In this document: positions 15,305 through 22,260 of the stretch, piece by piece | Position numbering within the stretch: position 1 is the first letter of the stretch | How the letters are laid out: every line of letters starts with the position of its first letter | NCBI GenBank assembly: GCA_022567855.1 | Contig: JADFGE010000007.1 | Location: 1 to 22,260 of the forward strand | Direction: 5' to 3' | DNA length: 22,260 nucleotides | DNA from: Planctomycetota bacterium | GTDB lineage: Bacteria; Planctomycetota; Phycisphaerae; Phycisphaerales; SM1A02 | The notes under the pieces: generated by a model | Database searches by the model: none | The model's input: only the letters and a program-made list of their open reading frames with translations | What the model was told of the DNA's origin: nothing | Made by a program: the position numbers and the translations under genes

Positions 15305-15310
15305 ATCGTA
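15305..15310 (-). promoter_or_regulatory. Candidate -10 of the HD gene
   Basis: On the minus strand TACGAT ends 6 nt before the ATG at 15298, the spacing expected for transcription starting at the start codon. Confidence 0.35.
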
Positions 15311-15357
15311 GCGAGTTGATTCTTCCCTTACCCTCGCTTTTGCCGACTGATCCAAAC

Positions 15358-16065
15358 ATGCGACTCTCTCTTGCTGCCATGATCCGATGTTTGCTATTGG
15401 GGGCGGTTGTAAATGTTGGTGTGGCGTGGACGTTGGCAGCAACCGTTCGGACGGAGGGACTGGACGACTGGGAGGGTTTGGGATGGATCGCATGCGAGCC
15501 CAGTTCTCCCTACCGGGGGTGGACGACGATGAGCCTGGTAGGTCTTGGCTCAAGCCGAGTTGTTACAGAGGCCTATTCCCGCGACGTTATGGGGACCATT
15601 TTTCCGCCGGTTTCTTTACGACCTGACGAGGTAATCCCATTCTGGGCGGCAGCGTTACACAAGCCTCCGCTTAACTTTGCGCCTGCAGAGACAAATCGGA
15701 AAGTTCGCGTACACGATGCGCGCGGTTGGCCCAGTCTCGCGCTTTGGTCGAGCTACGACGCTACGTGCGATCCGGCGATCCAGTGGAGGATCCTAGGCGG
15801 CGCAAATGGCATCTGGATCGATCGCGCGAATCTGGTAAGCAACAGGGAATCTGATGAACAACGCTTACTTCCCCTTCGTCCCATCTGGTCGGGGTTCATC
15901 ATCAATACGCTGTTCTATGCGGCGCTCGTGTGGCTCGCCGTTCCTGGGCCACTCTCGCTGCGATGGCTTCTTCGCGCAAGGCGCGGGTTGTGCATGAAAT
16001 GCGCGTACCCGATCGGTGCAGGTGAGGTTTGCACGGAATGTGGGGCAGCGGTAACGCGGCGCTGA
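15358..16065 (+). CDS. Membrane protein with C-terminal zinc ribbon
   Basis: A 235-aa protein. An N-terminal hydrophobic segment (about 8-28) and a second near 182-203 (IINTLFYAALVWLAVPG) bracket a region of about 150 aa, probably extracytoplasmic. The end carries two CxxC knuckles, CMKC and CTEC, with a GAGEV spacer: a minimal zinc ribbon of the CxxCGYxL...CPxCG type that is frequent at the C-terminus of small Planctomycete membrane proteins. No enzyme motif is visible. It is transcribed divergently from the HD gene (59 bp apart). The start is the ATG preceding the first hydrophobic segment; the longer open frame upstream overlaps the HD gene. Function unknown. Confidence 0.7.
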   Translation: MRLSLAAMIRCLLLGAVVNVGVAWTLAATVRTEGLDDWEGLGWIACEPSSPYRGWTTMSLVGLGSSRVVTEAYSRDVMGTIFPPVSLRPDEVIPFWAAALHKPPLNFAPAETNRKVRVHDARGWPSLALWSSYDATCDPAIQWRILGGANGIWIDRANLVSNRESDEQRLLPLRPIWSGFIINTLFYAALVWLAVPGPLSLRWLLRARRGLCMKCAYPIGAGEVCTECGAAVTRR

Positions 16066-16089
16066 TCGGGAAATCCCTTGCGTAACCCC

Positions 16090-16110
16090 CCGGCGGGTCG
16101 AGCCCGCCGG
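16090..16110. repeat. REP-like hairpin, copy 2 (convergent terminator)
   Basis: CCGGCGGG (16090-16097) pairs with CCCGCCGG (16103-16110) around TCGAG, followed by CGAAACG. The layout equals the hairpin at 5331-5351 with covarying stem bases. It lies between the convergent zinc-ribbon and ispF genes, 9 nt from the ispF stop, and probably limits read-through both ways. Confidence 0.65.
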
Positions 16111-16119
16111 CGAAACGGG

Positions 16120-16638
16120 TCAATCAGCCGTCGTCAGCAATACGACGGCGTGCACCTCGATCGCGCGGCCTTCGCCGATGGCGTCCACCTGCTCGTGCGT
16201 TTTGCCCTTGAGGTTCACCTGTGACGAGTCGCACCTGAGCAGGCGGGCGATATTCGCGATCATCTGCTTCTTGTGTGGGCTGAGCTTGGGCTGTTCGCAG
16301 ACGACGGTGATATCGAGATTGCCCACGGCATAGCCCGCCTCGCGCATTTTCTGCGCGGCTGCTTCGACGAACACCCGCGAATCCACTGCCTCATTCTGTG
16401 GGTCGGTGTCGGGAAAGAGCTGGCCGATGTCCGGCTCACCCAGCGCCCCCAGTATCGCGTCCGTCACCGCGTGGTAGACCGCATCACCATCGGAATGACC
16501 CACCGGCCCCTTGGGGTGGTCGAGCGTGACGCCGGCCAGGATAAACGGCCGACCCGGCCCGTCCGGAGCGATCGCGTCCAGCCGATGGAGGTCGTAGCCG
16601 TGCCCGATACGGCATGGCCGCTTCGATGAGCCGGTCAT
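16120..16638 (-). CDS. ispF: 2-C-methyl-D-erythritol 2,4-cyclodiphosphate synthase
   Basis: A 172-aa enzyme of the MEP isoprenoid pathway (homotrimer, cytosolic), which converts CDP-methylerythritol 2-phosphate to the cyclic diphosphate with release of CMP. Signatures: GHGYDLHRL with zinc ligands Asp16 and His18, GHSDGDAVYHAVTDAILGA with His48, the DTDP loop, and the C-terminal KGKTHEQVDAIGEGRAIE segment, close to family IspF. The C-terminus is typical in length. The start is the ATG at 16638; a GTG two codons upstream is possible. TAGAGT (16645-16650, minus) ends 6 nt upstream of the ATG, a likely -10. No other MEP genes are adjacent. Confidence 0.95.
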   Translation of the reverse strand: MTGSSKRPCRIGHGYDLHRLDAIAPDGPGRPFILAGVTLDHPKGPVGHSDGDAVYHAVTDAILGALGEPDIGQLFPDTDPQNEAVDSRVFVEAAAQKMREAGYAVGNLDITVVCEQPKLSPHKKQMIANIARLLRCDSSQVNLKGKTHEQVDAIGEGRAIEVHAVVLLTTAD

Positions 16639-16644
16639 GGCCAC

Positions 16645-16650
16645 ACTCTA
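16645..16650 (-). promoter_or_regulatory. Candidate -10 of ispF
   Basis: On the minus strand TAGAGT ends 6 nt before the ATG at 16638. This supports that ATG over the GTG at 16644, which would sit inside the promoter. Confidence 0.3.
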
Positions 16651-16848
16651 CCGCAGGAGCCGTCGGACCACCGGAGCGCGGCGGGGTCCGAGAATATGCA
16701 CGGCTTGGCGGATTTCGACGGACGCAGGGGCGTACCTGGCCGATATCTGATCCGGCCCGATTGGCGTTCCTCGGAAGTGCGGGTATCGTGAACCGCTCGC
16801 CCCCGGGTGGAGTACTTTCTTATTGCAGACGTGAGCAGGAGCGATCAG

Positions 16849-17352
16849 ATGTTGAAGTCAGCCGGAATCTTGGTCCTTGGCGTCATGACGATGCTTGTGT
16901 CGGCCGGATGCCATATGCCGCACGGCGGGTGGCTCGCGCACACTGGCGGCTCGCACACCTATTACTCCACGGAGACGCGGCCGACCACTGTCACTCTCGT
17001 CGATGTTCGTACCGGCGAAGCGCTGTTTGCGATGGACATCCCCGCCGGGAAGCAGCTCACGATCGACTTCGACGAGGGCGAGGGCGACGACCCGGTGTAT
17101 CGCCCCGACCTGCTGCGCTACCAGATCTTCGACATCGGCACGAGGATCGGGAAGCTCCGAAGCTCGCTGACGGTTCCTCCGGCCAACGTGCGGCGCATCG
17201 ACGTGTCCTTCCGCAAGGGCAACGAGCTGCGGCCGGCTCCGTACAACCACGAGCTCCGCGCCGATCAGACGGCGAATCTCCCGGACTGGTGGACACCCGA
17301 GGGCGGCCCGCTGCCCGACGAAGACGTCAAGGCCACGATGTACGACGACTAG
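16849..17352 (+). CDS. Predicted lipoprotein of unknown function
   Basis: A 167-aa protein with a lipoprotein signal: MLKSAGILVLGVMTMLVSAGC places a lipidated cysteine at residue 21. The mature part starts HMPHGGWLAHTGG and contains an Ig-like or beta-rich stretch (TVTLVDVRTGEALFAMDIP, then AGKQLTIDF). The C-terminus is acidic (DEDVKATMYDD). I recognise no family. The start is fixed by AGGAG 8 nt before the ATG. It is monocistronic, followed by a strong terminator at 17381-17411. Confidence 0.72.
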   Translation: MLKSAGILVLGVMTMLVSAGCHMPHGGWLAHTGGSHTYYSTETRPTTVTLVDVRTGEALFAMDIPAGKQLTIDFDEGEGDDPVYRPDLLRYQIFDIGTRIGKLRSSLTVPPANVRRIDVSFRKGNELRPAPYNHELRADQTANLPDWWTPEGGPLPDEDVKATMYDD

Positions 17353-17380
17353 CGGCCTGAACAGACCTCACGATTCCTCC

Positions 17381-17411
17381 CCGCCTCGCCGGACACTGGT
17401 GGGGCGGTTTT
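17381..17411 (+). terminator. Rho-independent terminator of the lipoprotein gene
   Basis: A 12-pair stem (17381-17392 with 17396-17407, including G-U pairs) with an ACA loop is followed by TTTT at 17408-17411 and TTTT again after CG. It separates the lipoprotein gene from the mutase gene. Confidence 0.8.
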
Positions 17412-17537
17412 CGTTTTGATCGGCCGACCTAGCAACCAAGAGGCTCAGCGACCGGCTCGCCGGGTCACGCTAGGATGATCGTGAGCGCGGACTAGGACGC
17501 GCGCCCGCATCCGGCATCTGAACACCTGAGGTTCCCT

Positions 17538-19205
17538 ATGAGCACGCTACAAAAGCCGACTGTGACCTCCAACGGTGACGCTGTGAATCCCGAGACCGTG
17601 ACGATCTCCGGCTATGCCGTCGATGAGCGGTACGGCCCGGGCTCGGTGCAAACAACTGATCCCAACCATGCGGGCAGCCCGCACCCACGCATCGGCGAAC
17701 CGGGGCAGTTCCCCTACACCCGCGGAATCCATAAGAACATGTACCTCGGCCGACTGTGGACCATGCGACAGTTTGCCGGCTTCGGTTCGGCTGACGACAC
17801 CAACCAGCGCTTCAAGTATTTGCTCGAAAACGCCCGCGGCGCTCAAGCCAACACCGGACTTTCCACCGCGTTCGACCTGCCCACGCTGATGGGGCGCGAC
17901 AGCGATGATCCACTCTCGGCCGGCGAAGTCGGACGATGCGGCGTGGCCATCGACACCATCGACGACATGCACCGGCTCTATGCGGACATCCCGCTGGAAG
18001 AGGTAACCGTCAGTCAGACGATCAACGGCCCGGCGGCGGTGATCTGGGCGATGTATCTCGCCATGGCCAAGCAGCGCAGCTTCGATTGGTCAAAGCTCGG
18101 CGGCACGCTCCAGAACGACATCCTCAAAGAGTTTCACAGCCAAAACGAGTTTATCTATCCGCCAGAGGCTTCGGTGAAGCTCGTTGTCGATACGATCGAG
18201 TTTCAGACGAACCACGTCCCGCGCTGGAACAGCGTTTCCATCAGCGGGTATCACATTCGTGAAGCCGGCTCGACCGCGACACAGGAACTCGCGTTTACCT
18301 TGCGCGACGGGATGGAATACGTCGAAGCGTCGATCGCACGAGGATTAGACGTCGATGCGTTCGCGCCGAGGCTGAGCTTCTTCTTCAACAGCCATAACGA
18401 GTTCTTCGAGGAGATATGCAAGCTGCGGGCGGCGCGCCGGATTTGGGCCAACACCATGCGCGATCGCTTCGGCGCGAAGAACGAACGATCGTGGTTGATG
18501 CGCACCCATGTGCAGACCGCGGGTTGTTCGCTCACCGAGCAACAGCCGTTGAATAATGTCGTTCGTGTGGCGTATCAAGCGATGGCGGGTGTGTTGGGCG
18601 GGTGTCAATCGCTACACACCGATTCGATGGATGAGACGCTGGGACTGCCGACGGAAACGGCCGTGCGCGTAGCGCTGCGAACGCAGCAGATTTTGGCGCA
18701 CGAAACCGGCGTGCATCGCACGGTCGATCCGCTGGGCGGGTCGTGGTATGTCGAAGCGCTGACCGATCAGATGGAAAAGGACGCCAACGTGATGATTGCC
18801 GAGATCGACGACATGGGTGGGGTCGTCGAGGGTATCCACAAGGGGTATTTCCGCCGATCGATCGCTGAGGCAAGTTATCGTTTCGGACAGGAGATGGAAG
18901 CGGGCGATCGCATCATCGTCGGCGTGAATGCGTACGAAGAAGGCAACGACGAGCAGCAGGTGCCGATCCTGCAAATTCCGCACGAGGTCGAGACGCAACA
19001 GTGCGATCGTTTGTCCCAGTTCAAACGGGATCGTGATGATGACGGCGCGCAGCGCGCGTTGGATGACATTCGCAAGACCGCGCGCGATGACAAGAATGTC
19101 ATGCCCGCGCTGATCGAAGGTTCGCTCACAAGATGCACCCTGGGCGAGATGGTCCAAGCCCTCGCCGACGTCTACGGCCGCTACACCGGCGGCCCGGAGT
19201 GGTGA
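17538..19205 (+). CDS. Adenosylcobalamin-dependent acyl-CoA mutase large subunit, isobutyryl-CoA mutase-like
   Basis: A 555-aa TIM-barrel subunit without the C-terminal B12-binding domain, the size of IcmA or the archaeal MCM large subunit; a separate small B12 subunit is needed and not seen. Conserved elements: [38 protein letters not shown] with catalytic Tyr238/His239, FAPRLSFFF and TRTHVQ-like. Where methylmalonyl-CoA mutase has Tyr89 and Arg207 (P. shermanii numbering), this protein has Phe79 and Gln202, the pair reported for isobutyryl-CoA mutase (Phe80, Gln198). This points to butyryl/isobutyryl-CoA interconversion, although common annotation would say methylmalonyl-CoA mutase. Its last 66 bp are repeated downstream at 19959-20024. 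No clear Shine-Dalgarno precedes the ATG. Confidence 0.88.
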   Translation: MSTLQKPTVTSNGDAVNPETVTISGYAVDERYGPGSVQTTDPNHAGSPHPRIGEPGQFPYTRGIHKNMYLGRLWTMRQFAGFGSADDTNQRFKYLLENARGAQANTGLSTAFDLPTLMGRDSDDPLSAGEVGRCGVAIDTIDDMHRLYADIPLEEVTVSQTINGPAAVIWAMYLAMAKQRSFDWSKLGGTLQNDILKEFHSQNEFIYPPEASVKLVVDTIEFQTNHVPRWNSVSISGYHIREAGSTATQELAFTLRDGMEYVEASIARGLDVDAFAPRLSFFFNSHNEFFEEICKLRAARRIWANTMRDRFGAKNERSWLMRTHVQTAGCSLTEQQPLNNVVRVAYQAMAGVLGGCQSLHTDSMDETLGLPTETAVRVALRTQQILAHETGVHRTVDPLGGSWYVEALTDQMEKDANVMIAEIDDMGGVVEGIHKGYFRRSIAEASYRFGQEMEAGDRIIVGVNAYEEGNDEQQVPILQIPHEVETQQCDRLSQFKRDRDDDGAQRALDDIRKTARDDKNVMPALIEGSLTRCTLGEMVQALADVYGRYTGGPEW

Positions 19206-19206
19206 G
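19141..19206 (+). repeat. Direct repeat, proximal copy (mutase 3' end)
   Basis: The last 66 bp of the mutase gene region including its stop codon. It matches 19959-20024 at 63 of 66 positions. The three differences (19149 or adjacent GAG/GAA, TAC/TAT, GGC/GGG) are all third-codon synonymous changes. Confidence 0.85.
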
Positions 19207-19245
19207 AAGAAGGCGCTTGGCATTAGGACCGGAGCGAGTTGGCGC

Positions 19246-19563
19246 GTGAACGCACTTATTTCAAGCAATCTCGATCAACTGAAGGGGCTTTGCAAAAGAC
19301 ATCGCGTCAAGGCGCTTTATGTCTTTGGTTCGGCGACCCGGGACGACTTCGATCCCGCCGGGAGCGATCTTGATTTTGTAGTTGAGTTCCTGCCGCAACA
19401 GCGCCGCGGATTTGCCGACGTGTACTTTCAGCTCGTGGATGATCTAAAAGCACTCTTTGGATGCGACGTCGATCTTCTCGAACGAGAGCCGCTGGAGAAA
19501 TCAACCAACCACATTCGCCGCGAGAGCATTCTCAGCTCGATGGAGCGGCTGTATGCGGCATGA
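19246..19563 (+). CDS. MNT-type nucleotidyltransferase (antitoxin of an MNT/HEPN pair)
   Basis: A 105-aa minimal nucleotidyltransferase. The fold signature is GSATRDDFDPAGSDLD: Gly28-Ser29, then Asp41 and Asp43 as metal ligands, with a third acidic residue in DVDLLE. In characterised MntA/HepT-type modules this protein AMPylates the HEPN RNase toxin and neutralises it. The start is a GTG. Its TGA (19561-19563) overlaps the HEPN ATG (19553) by 11 nt, the typical MNT-HEPN arrangement. The gene lies in the interval between the 66-bp repeats and so was probably acquired with its partner. Confidence 0.85.
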   Translation: MNALISSNLDQLKGLCKRHRVKALYVFGSATRDDFDPAGSDLDFVVEFLPQQRRGFADVYFQLVDDLKALFGCDVDLLEREPLEKSTNHIRRESILSSMERLYAA

Positions 19564-19920
19564 TGATGATGCCTGGCTGCTGGACATGCATCAAGCGGCC
19601 ATGAAGGCCCGAGCATTCGTGTCCAAGGCCTGTCAAAGCAGGAATTCGTTGAGGACGAGCGCACACAGTATGCAGTGCTGCGATGCCTTGAAATCATCGG
19701 CGAGGCGGGACGAAACGTTTCCCAGGAGCGCCAACAGCAGCTTGGCGATCTTCCCTGGTCCGGCGTTCGGGGGTTACGCAACAGAATCGCGCACGAGTAT
19801 TTCAACATCAATCTTGATATCGTATGGAGCATCGTGTCCGACGAGCTGGCGGATTTGATCCGGATTCTCGGTGCAGTCATACCTCCTCCACCGGGAGAAC
19901 ACATTGAGCGGGACGGGTAA
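19553..19920 (+). pseudogene. HEPN domain toxin, frameshifted
   Basis: Two frames together encode a HEPN RNase of the HepT type. The first (from ATG 19553) gives MRHDDDAWLLDMHQAAMKA, ending at ARAFV. From about 19626 the -1 frame continues GLSKQEFVEDERTQYAVLRC, then the LEIIGEAGRNVS helix and the RxxxxH active-site motif (RNRIAH, in RGLRNRIAHEYF). The frames change near 19621-19626. Apart from this the domain looks complete (about 120 aa). It could be a true inactivating mutation, a sequencing error, or programmed frameshifting. The downstream frame ends at 19920. Confidence 0.75.
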
Positions 19921-19958
19921 CGCAATCAGCCTGCGAATTGCCGGTTGGGGATACGCCT

Positions 19959-20024
19959 TGGGCGAAATGGTCCAAGCCCTCGCCGACGTCTATGGCCGCT
20001 ACACCGGCGGGCCGGAGTGGTGAG
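19959..20024 (+). repeat. Direct repeat, distal copy (displaced mutase 3' end)
   Basis: It still encodes the same C-terminus ([18 protein letters not shown], then PEW and stop) as the mutase at 19141-19206, with only synonymous differences. No start codon or upstream frame joins it to a complete gene; the preceding 38 bp do not resemble the mutase. A GC hairpin (20038-20057) follows. Confidence 0.85.
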
Positions 20025-20037
20025 TGAATAGAGCGAG

Positions 20038-20057
20038 CCGCCGCTTCCGGGCGGCGG
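20038..20057 (+). terminator. GC-rich hairpin after the distal repeat
   Basis: CCGCCGC (20038-20044) pairs with GCGGCGG (20051-20057) around TTCCGG. There is no strong T-tract (GTTCATG follows), so termination is plausible but unproven. It may be the original end signal of the mutase gene, now displaced 818 bp. Confidence 0.45.
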
Positions 20058-20162
20058 GTTCATGCGTTCACAGTGGGCGCCTTTTGCGCACCTCGCGATC
20101 AATCCAAACCTTTCGAGCCCGCGACGGGGATCCCGAAGAAGTCGGGACGGCTCGCGGGCGAC

Positions 20163-20168
20163 TATGCT
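20163..20168 (+). promoter_or_regulatory. Candidate -10 of the amidase gene
   Basis: TATGCT ends 9 nt before the ATG at 20178, leaving a leader of only a few nucleotides. Confidence 0.35.
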
Positions 20169-20177
20169 GTTGCGATT

Positions 20178-20996
20178 ATGAAACTCGCGCTAGTTCAACA
20201 GATGGCGACGAATGATCGCCGGGCGAATCGCGAGACGGGGCTTGGGGCGGTGCAACGCGCAGCTTCACAGGGCGCGAACGTCGTCTGCTTTGCGGAACTC
20301 GCGTTTGATCCGTTCTATCCGCAGGAACCCGCCACACCCGAAACGCTCGCATTGGCCGAGCCCGTGCCGGGGCCGACCACGGATGCGTTCGCCAAACTCG
20401 CAACCGAGCTCGGCGTGGTCATTGTCCTGAACGTCTTTGAGCGTGATGGCGATCACACCTACGACACTTCGCCCGTGATCGACGCTGACGGAACACTGCT
20501 CGGCAAAACGCGCATGGTGCATATCACCGACTACGACTGCTTCCACGAACAAGGCTACTACGCCCCCGGAAATACCGGTGCGCCGGTATACGACACCGCC
20601 TACGGCCGAATCGGTGTCGCGATCTGCTACGACCGCCATTATCCCGAGTACATGCGCGCGTTGGCGCTCAACGGCGCGCAGCTGGTCGTCGTGCCGCAGG
20701 CGGGTGCCGTCGGCGAATGGCCGGATGGACTTTTCGAAGCTGAGCTGCGCGTCGCGTCGTTCCAAAACGGCTACTACTCCGCTCTGTGCAATCGTGTCGG
20801 GCCCGAGCCGAAGGTGACGTTCGCCGGGCGATCGTTTGTGTGCGATCCCGCGGGAAACGTCATCGCTCAGGCCGGAGAAGGCGCCGACGAGATTCTTCTG
20901 TGTGAAATTGATCTAACGAAAGTCGAATCTTCACACGCAGCGAAGCTGTTTTTGCGCGATCGACGGCCCGAACTGTACGGCAATTGGCTGAGCTGA
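20178..20996 (+). CDS. Nitrilase-superfamily amidase, N-carbamoylputrescine amidase-like
   Basis: A 272-aa carbon-nitrogen hydrolase. The catalytic triad reads Glu40 (CFAELAFDPFY), Lys110 (LLGKTRMVHI) and Cys150 (AICYDRHYPEY). The CYDRHYPE form and the HITDYDCFHEQGYY segment resemble N-carbamoylputrescine amidase/beta-ureidopropionase-like enzymes, which release CO2, NH3 and an amine. Polyamine synthesis is possible, but an agmatine deiminase partner is not in the window, so the substrate is uncertain. I chose the ATG at 20178, where homology begins and a -10-like hexamer precedes. It lies between the repeat module and the alcohol dehydrogenase gene. Confidence 0.85.
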   Translation: MKLALVQQMATNDRRANRETGLGAVQRAASQGANVVCFAELAFDPFYPQEPATPETLALAEPVPGPTTDAFAKLATELGVVIVLNVFERDGDHTYDTSPVIDADGTLLGKTRMVHITDYDCFHEQGYYAPGNTGAPVYDTAYGRIGVAICYDRHYPEYMRALALNGAQLVVVPQAGAVGEWPDGLFEAELRVASFQNGYYSALCNRVGPEPKVTFAGRSFVCDPAGNVIAQAGEGADEILLCEIDLTKVESSHAAKLFLRDRRPELYGNWLS

Positions 20997-21148
20997 CCTG
21001 GAGATCGCACCGCTCATCTATGCTGAACGCATGAGCAAGACCGATACGAGGTATCGCCAGTCGCCGGTCACTTTGTAGACTTCGTGCAGCGTGAATCCCT
21101 GCCCAGCCACGCCGGTCCAGCGATTCGATCGGCTGACACGGCTTGAGT

Positions 21149-21154
21149 TAGGAT
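21149..21154 (+). promoter_or_regulatory. Candidate -10 of the alcohol dehydrogenase gene
   Basis: TAGGAT ends 7 nt before the ATG at 21162. TTCGAT (21124-21129) is a weak -35 candidate at 19 nt. AGGA could alternatively act as a Shine-Dalgarno. Confidence 0.35.
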
Positions 21155-21161
21155 GAGCAGC

Positions 21162-22172
21162 ATGAAGGCCTGCCTGCTGCATCATCCCGGGCCGGTGTGT
21201 GATCGGCCGTTGGAATACACGGATGTCGAGACGCCGCAGCCGGGCCCGCACGAGTTGCTCATCAAAGTCCGAGCGTGCGGTGTGTGCCGAACTGATCTGC
21301 ACGTGGCGGAGGGTGAGCTGCGCGTGCGCAAATCGCCGATCATCCCCGGCCATCAGATCGTGGGCGAAGTTGTCGAGCTTGGTGAAGCCGCGCGCAAACC
21401 CGAGGTAGGCGCGCGTGTCGGCGTGGCATGGCTGCACCGCACCTGTGGCGAATGTGCCTATTGCTCAACCAGCCGGGAGAATCTCTGCGACAAAGCCGAG
21501 TTCACCGGCTGGACGCGCGACGGCGGATTTGCTGAATACGTCGTCGCCCCGGCTGACTTCGTGTACGAACTTCCCGAGACGTTTGACGATCAGCAGGTTG
21601 CGCCGCTGCTGTGCGCGGGGATCATCGGCTACCGCTGTTTGCATCGATGTGAGATTCGAGATTGGCGCGGCGCGAAGCTGGGGATTTACGGCTTCGGCGC
21701 GGCGGGTCACATCGCGATCCAGATCGCCAAAGCGCGTGGAGCGGATGTCTATGTCTGTACGCGCGATACGCAACGGCATCAAAGCCTGGCTGAGGAACTT
21801 GGGGCAACGTGGGTGGGCACAACCACCGAACCGCCGCCGGCTGCGCTTGACGCCGCGATCGTTTTCGCCCCGGCTGGGGAAATCGTGCCGGCAGCGTTGC
21901 AGGCCCTGGACAAAGGTGGAACGCTCGTGCTCGGCGGTATCCACATGAGCCCGATCCCGCAGCTTCAGTACAAGGACCTCTACTGGGAGCGCGTGATCCG
22001 AACCGTGGCCAACAACACCCGCGAAGATGGGCGGGCGTTTCTCCAGGAAGCGGCCCGCGTGGGTGTGCAGACGCATGTGCAGATGTTTGGGCTGCACGAG
22101 GCGAACGACGCGCTGATCGCGCTGAAGCACGATGCGATCAAAGGAGCGGCGGTGCTGGTGGTGGACCGGTGA
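21162..22172 (+). CDS. Zinc-dependent medium-chain alcohol dehydrogenase
   Basis: A 336-aa MDR-family dehydrogenase. Catalytic zinc ligands: Cys42 (GVCRTDLH), His64 (PGHQ) and a later Cys in LLCAGIIGYR. The structural zinc site is Cys95, 98, 101 and 109 (CGECAYC then C). The Rossmann loop is GFGAAGH in IYGFGAAGHIAIQ. The residue after the catalytic histidine is Gln rather than the usual Glu, as in the AdhA-like subgroup. It oxidises primary or aromatic alcohols or reduces aldehydes with NAD(P)H; substrate unresolved. Met1 is set at the second ATG because the -10/Shine-Dalgarno-like TAGGAT is 7 nt upstream and MKACLL matches the family start; the first ATG (21153) adds three residues. It is the last gene of the window; 22173-22260 shows nothing recognisable. 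Confidence 0.88.
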   Translation: MKACLLHHPGPVCDRPLEYTDVETPQPGPHELLIKVRACGVCRTDLHVAEGELRVRKSPIIPGHQIVGEVVELGEAARKPEVGARVGVAWLHRTCGECAYCSTSRENLCDKAEFTGWTRDGGFAEYVVAPADFVYELPETFDDQQVAPLLCAGIIGYRCLHRCEIRDWRGAKLGIYGFGAAGHIAIQIAKARGADVYVCTRDTQRHQSLAEELGATWVGTTTEPPPAALDAAIVFAPAGEIVPAALQALDKGGTLVLGGIHMSPIPQLQYKDLYWERVIRTVANNTREDGRAFLQEAARVGVQTHVQMFGLHEANDALIALKHDAIKGAAVLVVDR

Positions 22173-22260
22173 AAATGTCGTTGGATAATGGGTTCCACTG
22201 ACAGCGCAGGGAAGCGGAGTCATCGGTGTTTCTTGGTGCAGGGAAGAGCACGCACGACTC

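Larger units (their letters stand above)
19207..19958 (+). mobile_element. Candidate small inserted module carrying MNT/HEPN genes
   Basis: About 750 bp bounded by the two 66-bp copies of the mutase 3' end. The only cargo is a nucleotidyltransferase gene and an overlapping HEPN gene that is frameshifted. No integrase or transposase is visible, so it would be a non-autonomous or decayed element. The alternative is a remnant of a duplicated mutase gene left by deletion. Confidence 0.4.

Noticed and set aside
16614..17360. 248-codon plus-strand frame over the lipoprotein gene
   Set aside because: Arg-rich shadow frame; the 16849 frame has a good ribosome site, a lipobox and balanced composition.

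Overview
The window reads as chromosomal DNA of a GC-rich planctomycete, probably of or near class Phycisphaerae. Four things suggest this: an FtsK-type translocase with an acidic tail, a short membrane protein ending in a CxxC...CxxCG zinc ribbon, an ECF sigma factor overlapping a small helical membrane protein, and scarce Shine-Dalgarno use. No marker gene fixes the taxonomy, so this is inference. No rRNA, tRNA, CRISPR array or complete insertion sequence was found.

Layout. Positions 1-258 hold an orphan rho-independent terminator. Positions 259-1796 (minus) are a fatty-acid cluster: FabZ-like dehydratase, an acyl carrier protein with an internal insertion, and a second hotdog dehydratase, interrupted by a 99-bp twin-hairpin element. 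ftsK (2104-4650, plus) is followed by a gene-poor stretch with a probable independent RNA: promoter near 4889-4916, stem-loops, a very strong Shine-Dalgarno, a 13-codon ORF and a strong terminator at 5264. Then come pilT (minus), an MCC/PCC-type carboxyltransferase, an ECF sigma factor with an overlapping membrane protein, an SDR oxidoreductase, a large exported TPR/HExxH protein (minus), a cysteine dioxygenase, a lipoprotein (LolA-like fold suspected), a stand-alone SpoT-like HD hydrolase, a zinc-ribbon membrane protein, ispF, and a second lipoprotein. The window ends with an adenosylcobalamin-dependent acyl-CoA mutase, an MNT/HEPN module, a nitrilase-superfamily amidase and a zinc alcohol dehydrogenase.

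Two places may hold something undescribed. First, in the 4923-5264 RNA, the 17-nt loop of an 11-bp stem carries CACCTCC, which can pair with the GGAGGTG of the downstream Shine-Dalgarno. The short ORF then stops inside the next large hairpin. This looks like a translationally gated small-ORF RNA. Second, the last 66 bp of the mutase gene recur 818 bp downstream, differing at three positions that are all synonymous. A nucleotidyltransferase/HEPN toxin-antitoxin pair lies between the copies, and a probable original terminator hairpin follows the distal copy. This is the footprint expected of an element inserted into the gene's 3' end that restored the C-terminus.

Regulation. Six genes (8438, 9454, 20178, 21162 plus; 15298, 16638 minus) have a TANNNT hexamer ending 6-9 nt before the chosen ATG, as expected for leaderless transcripts. 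Others (the ACP gene, pilT, the TPR protein and both lipoproteins) have recognisable Shine-Dalgarno sequences. The mutase and carboxyltransferase suggest branched-chain or odd-chain acyl-CoA metabolism, but their partner subunits are not in the window.
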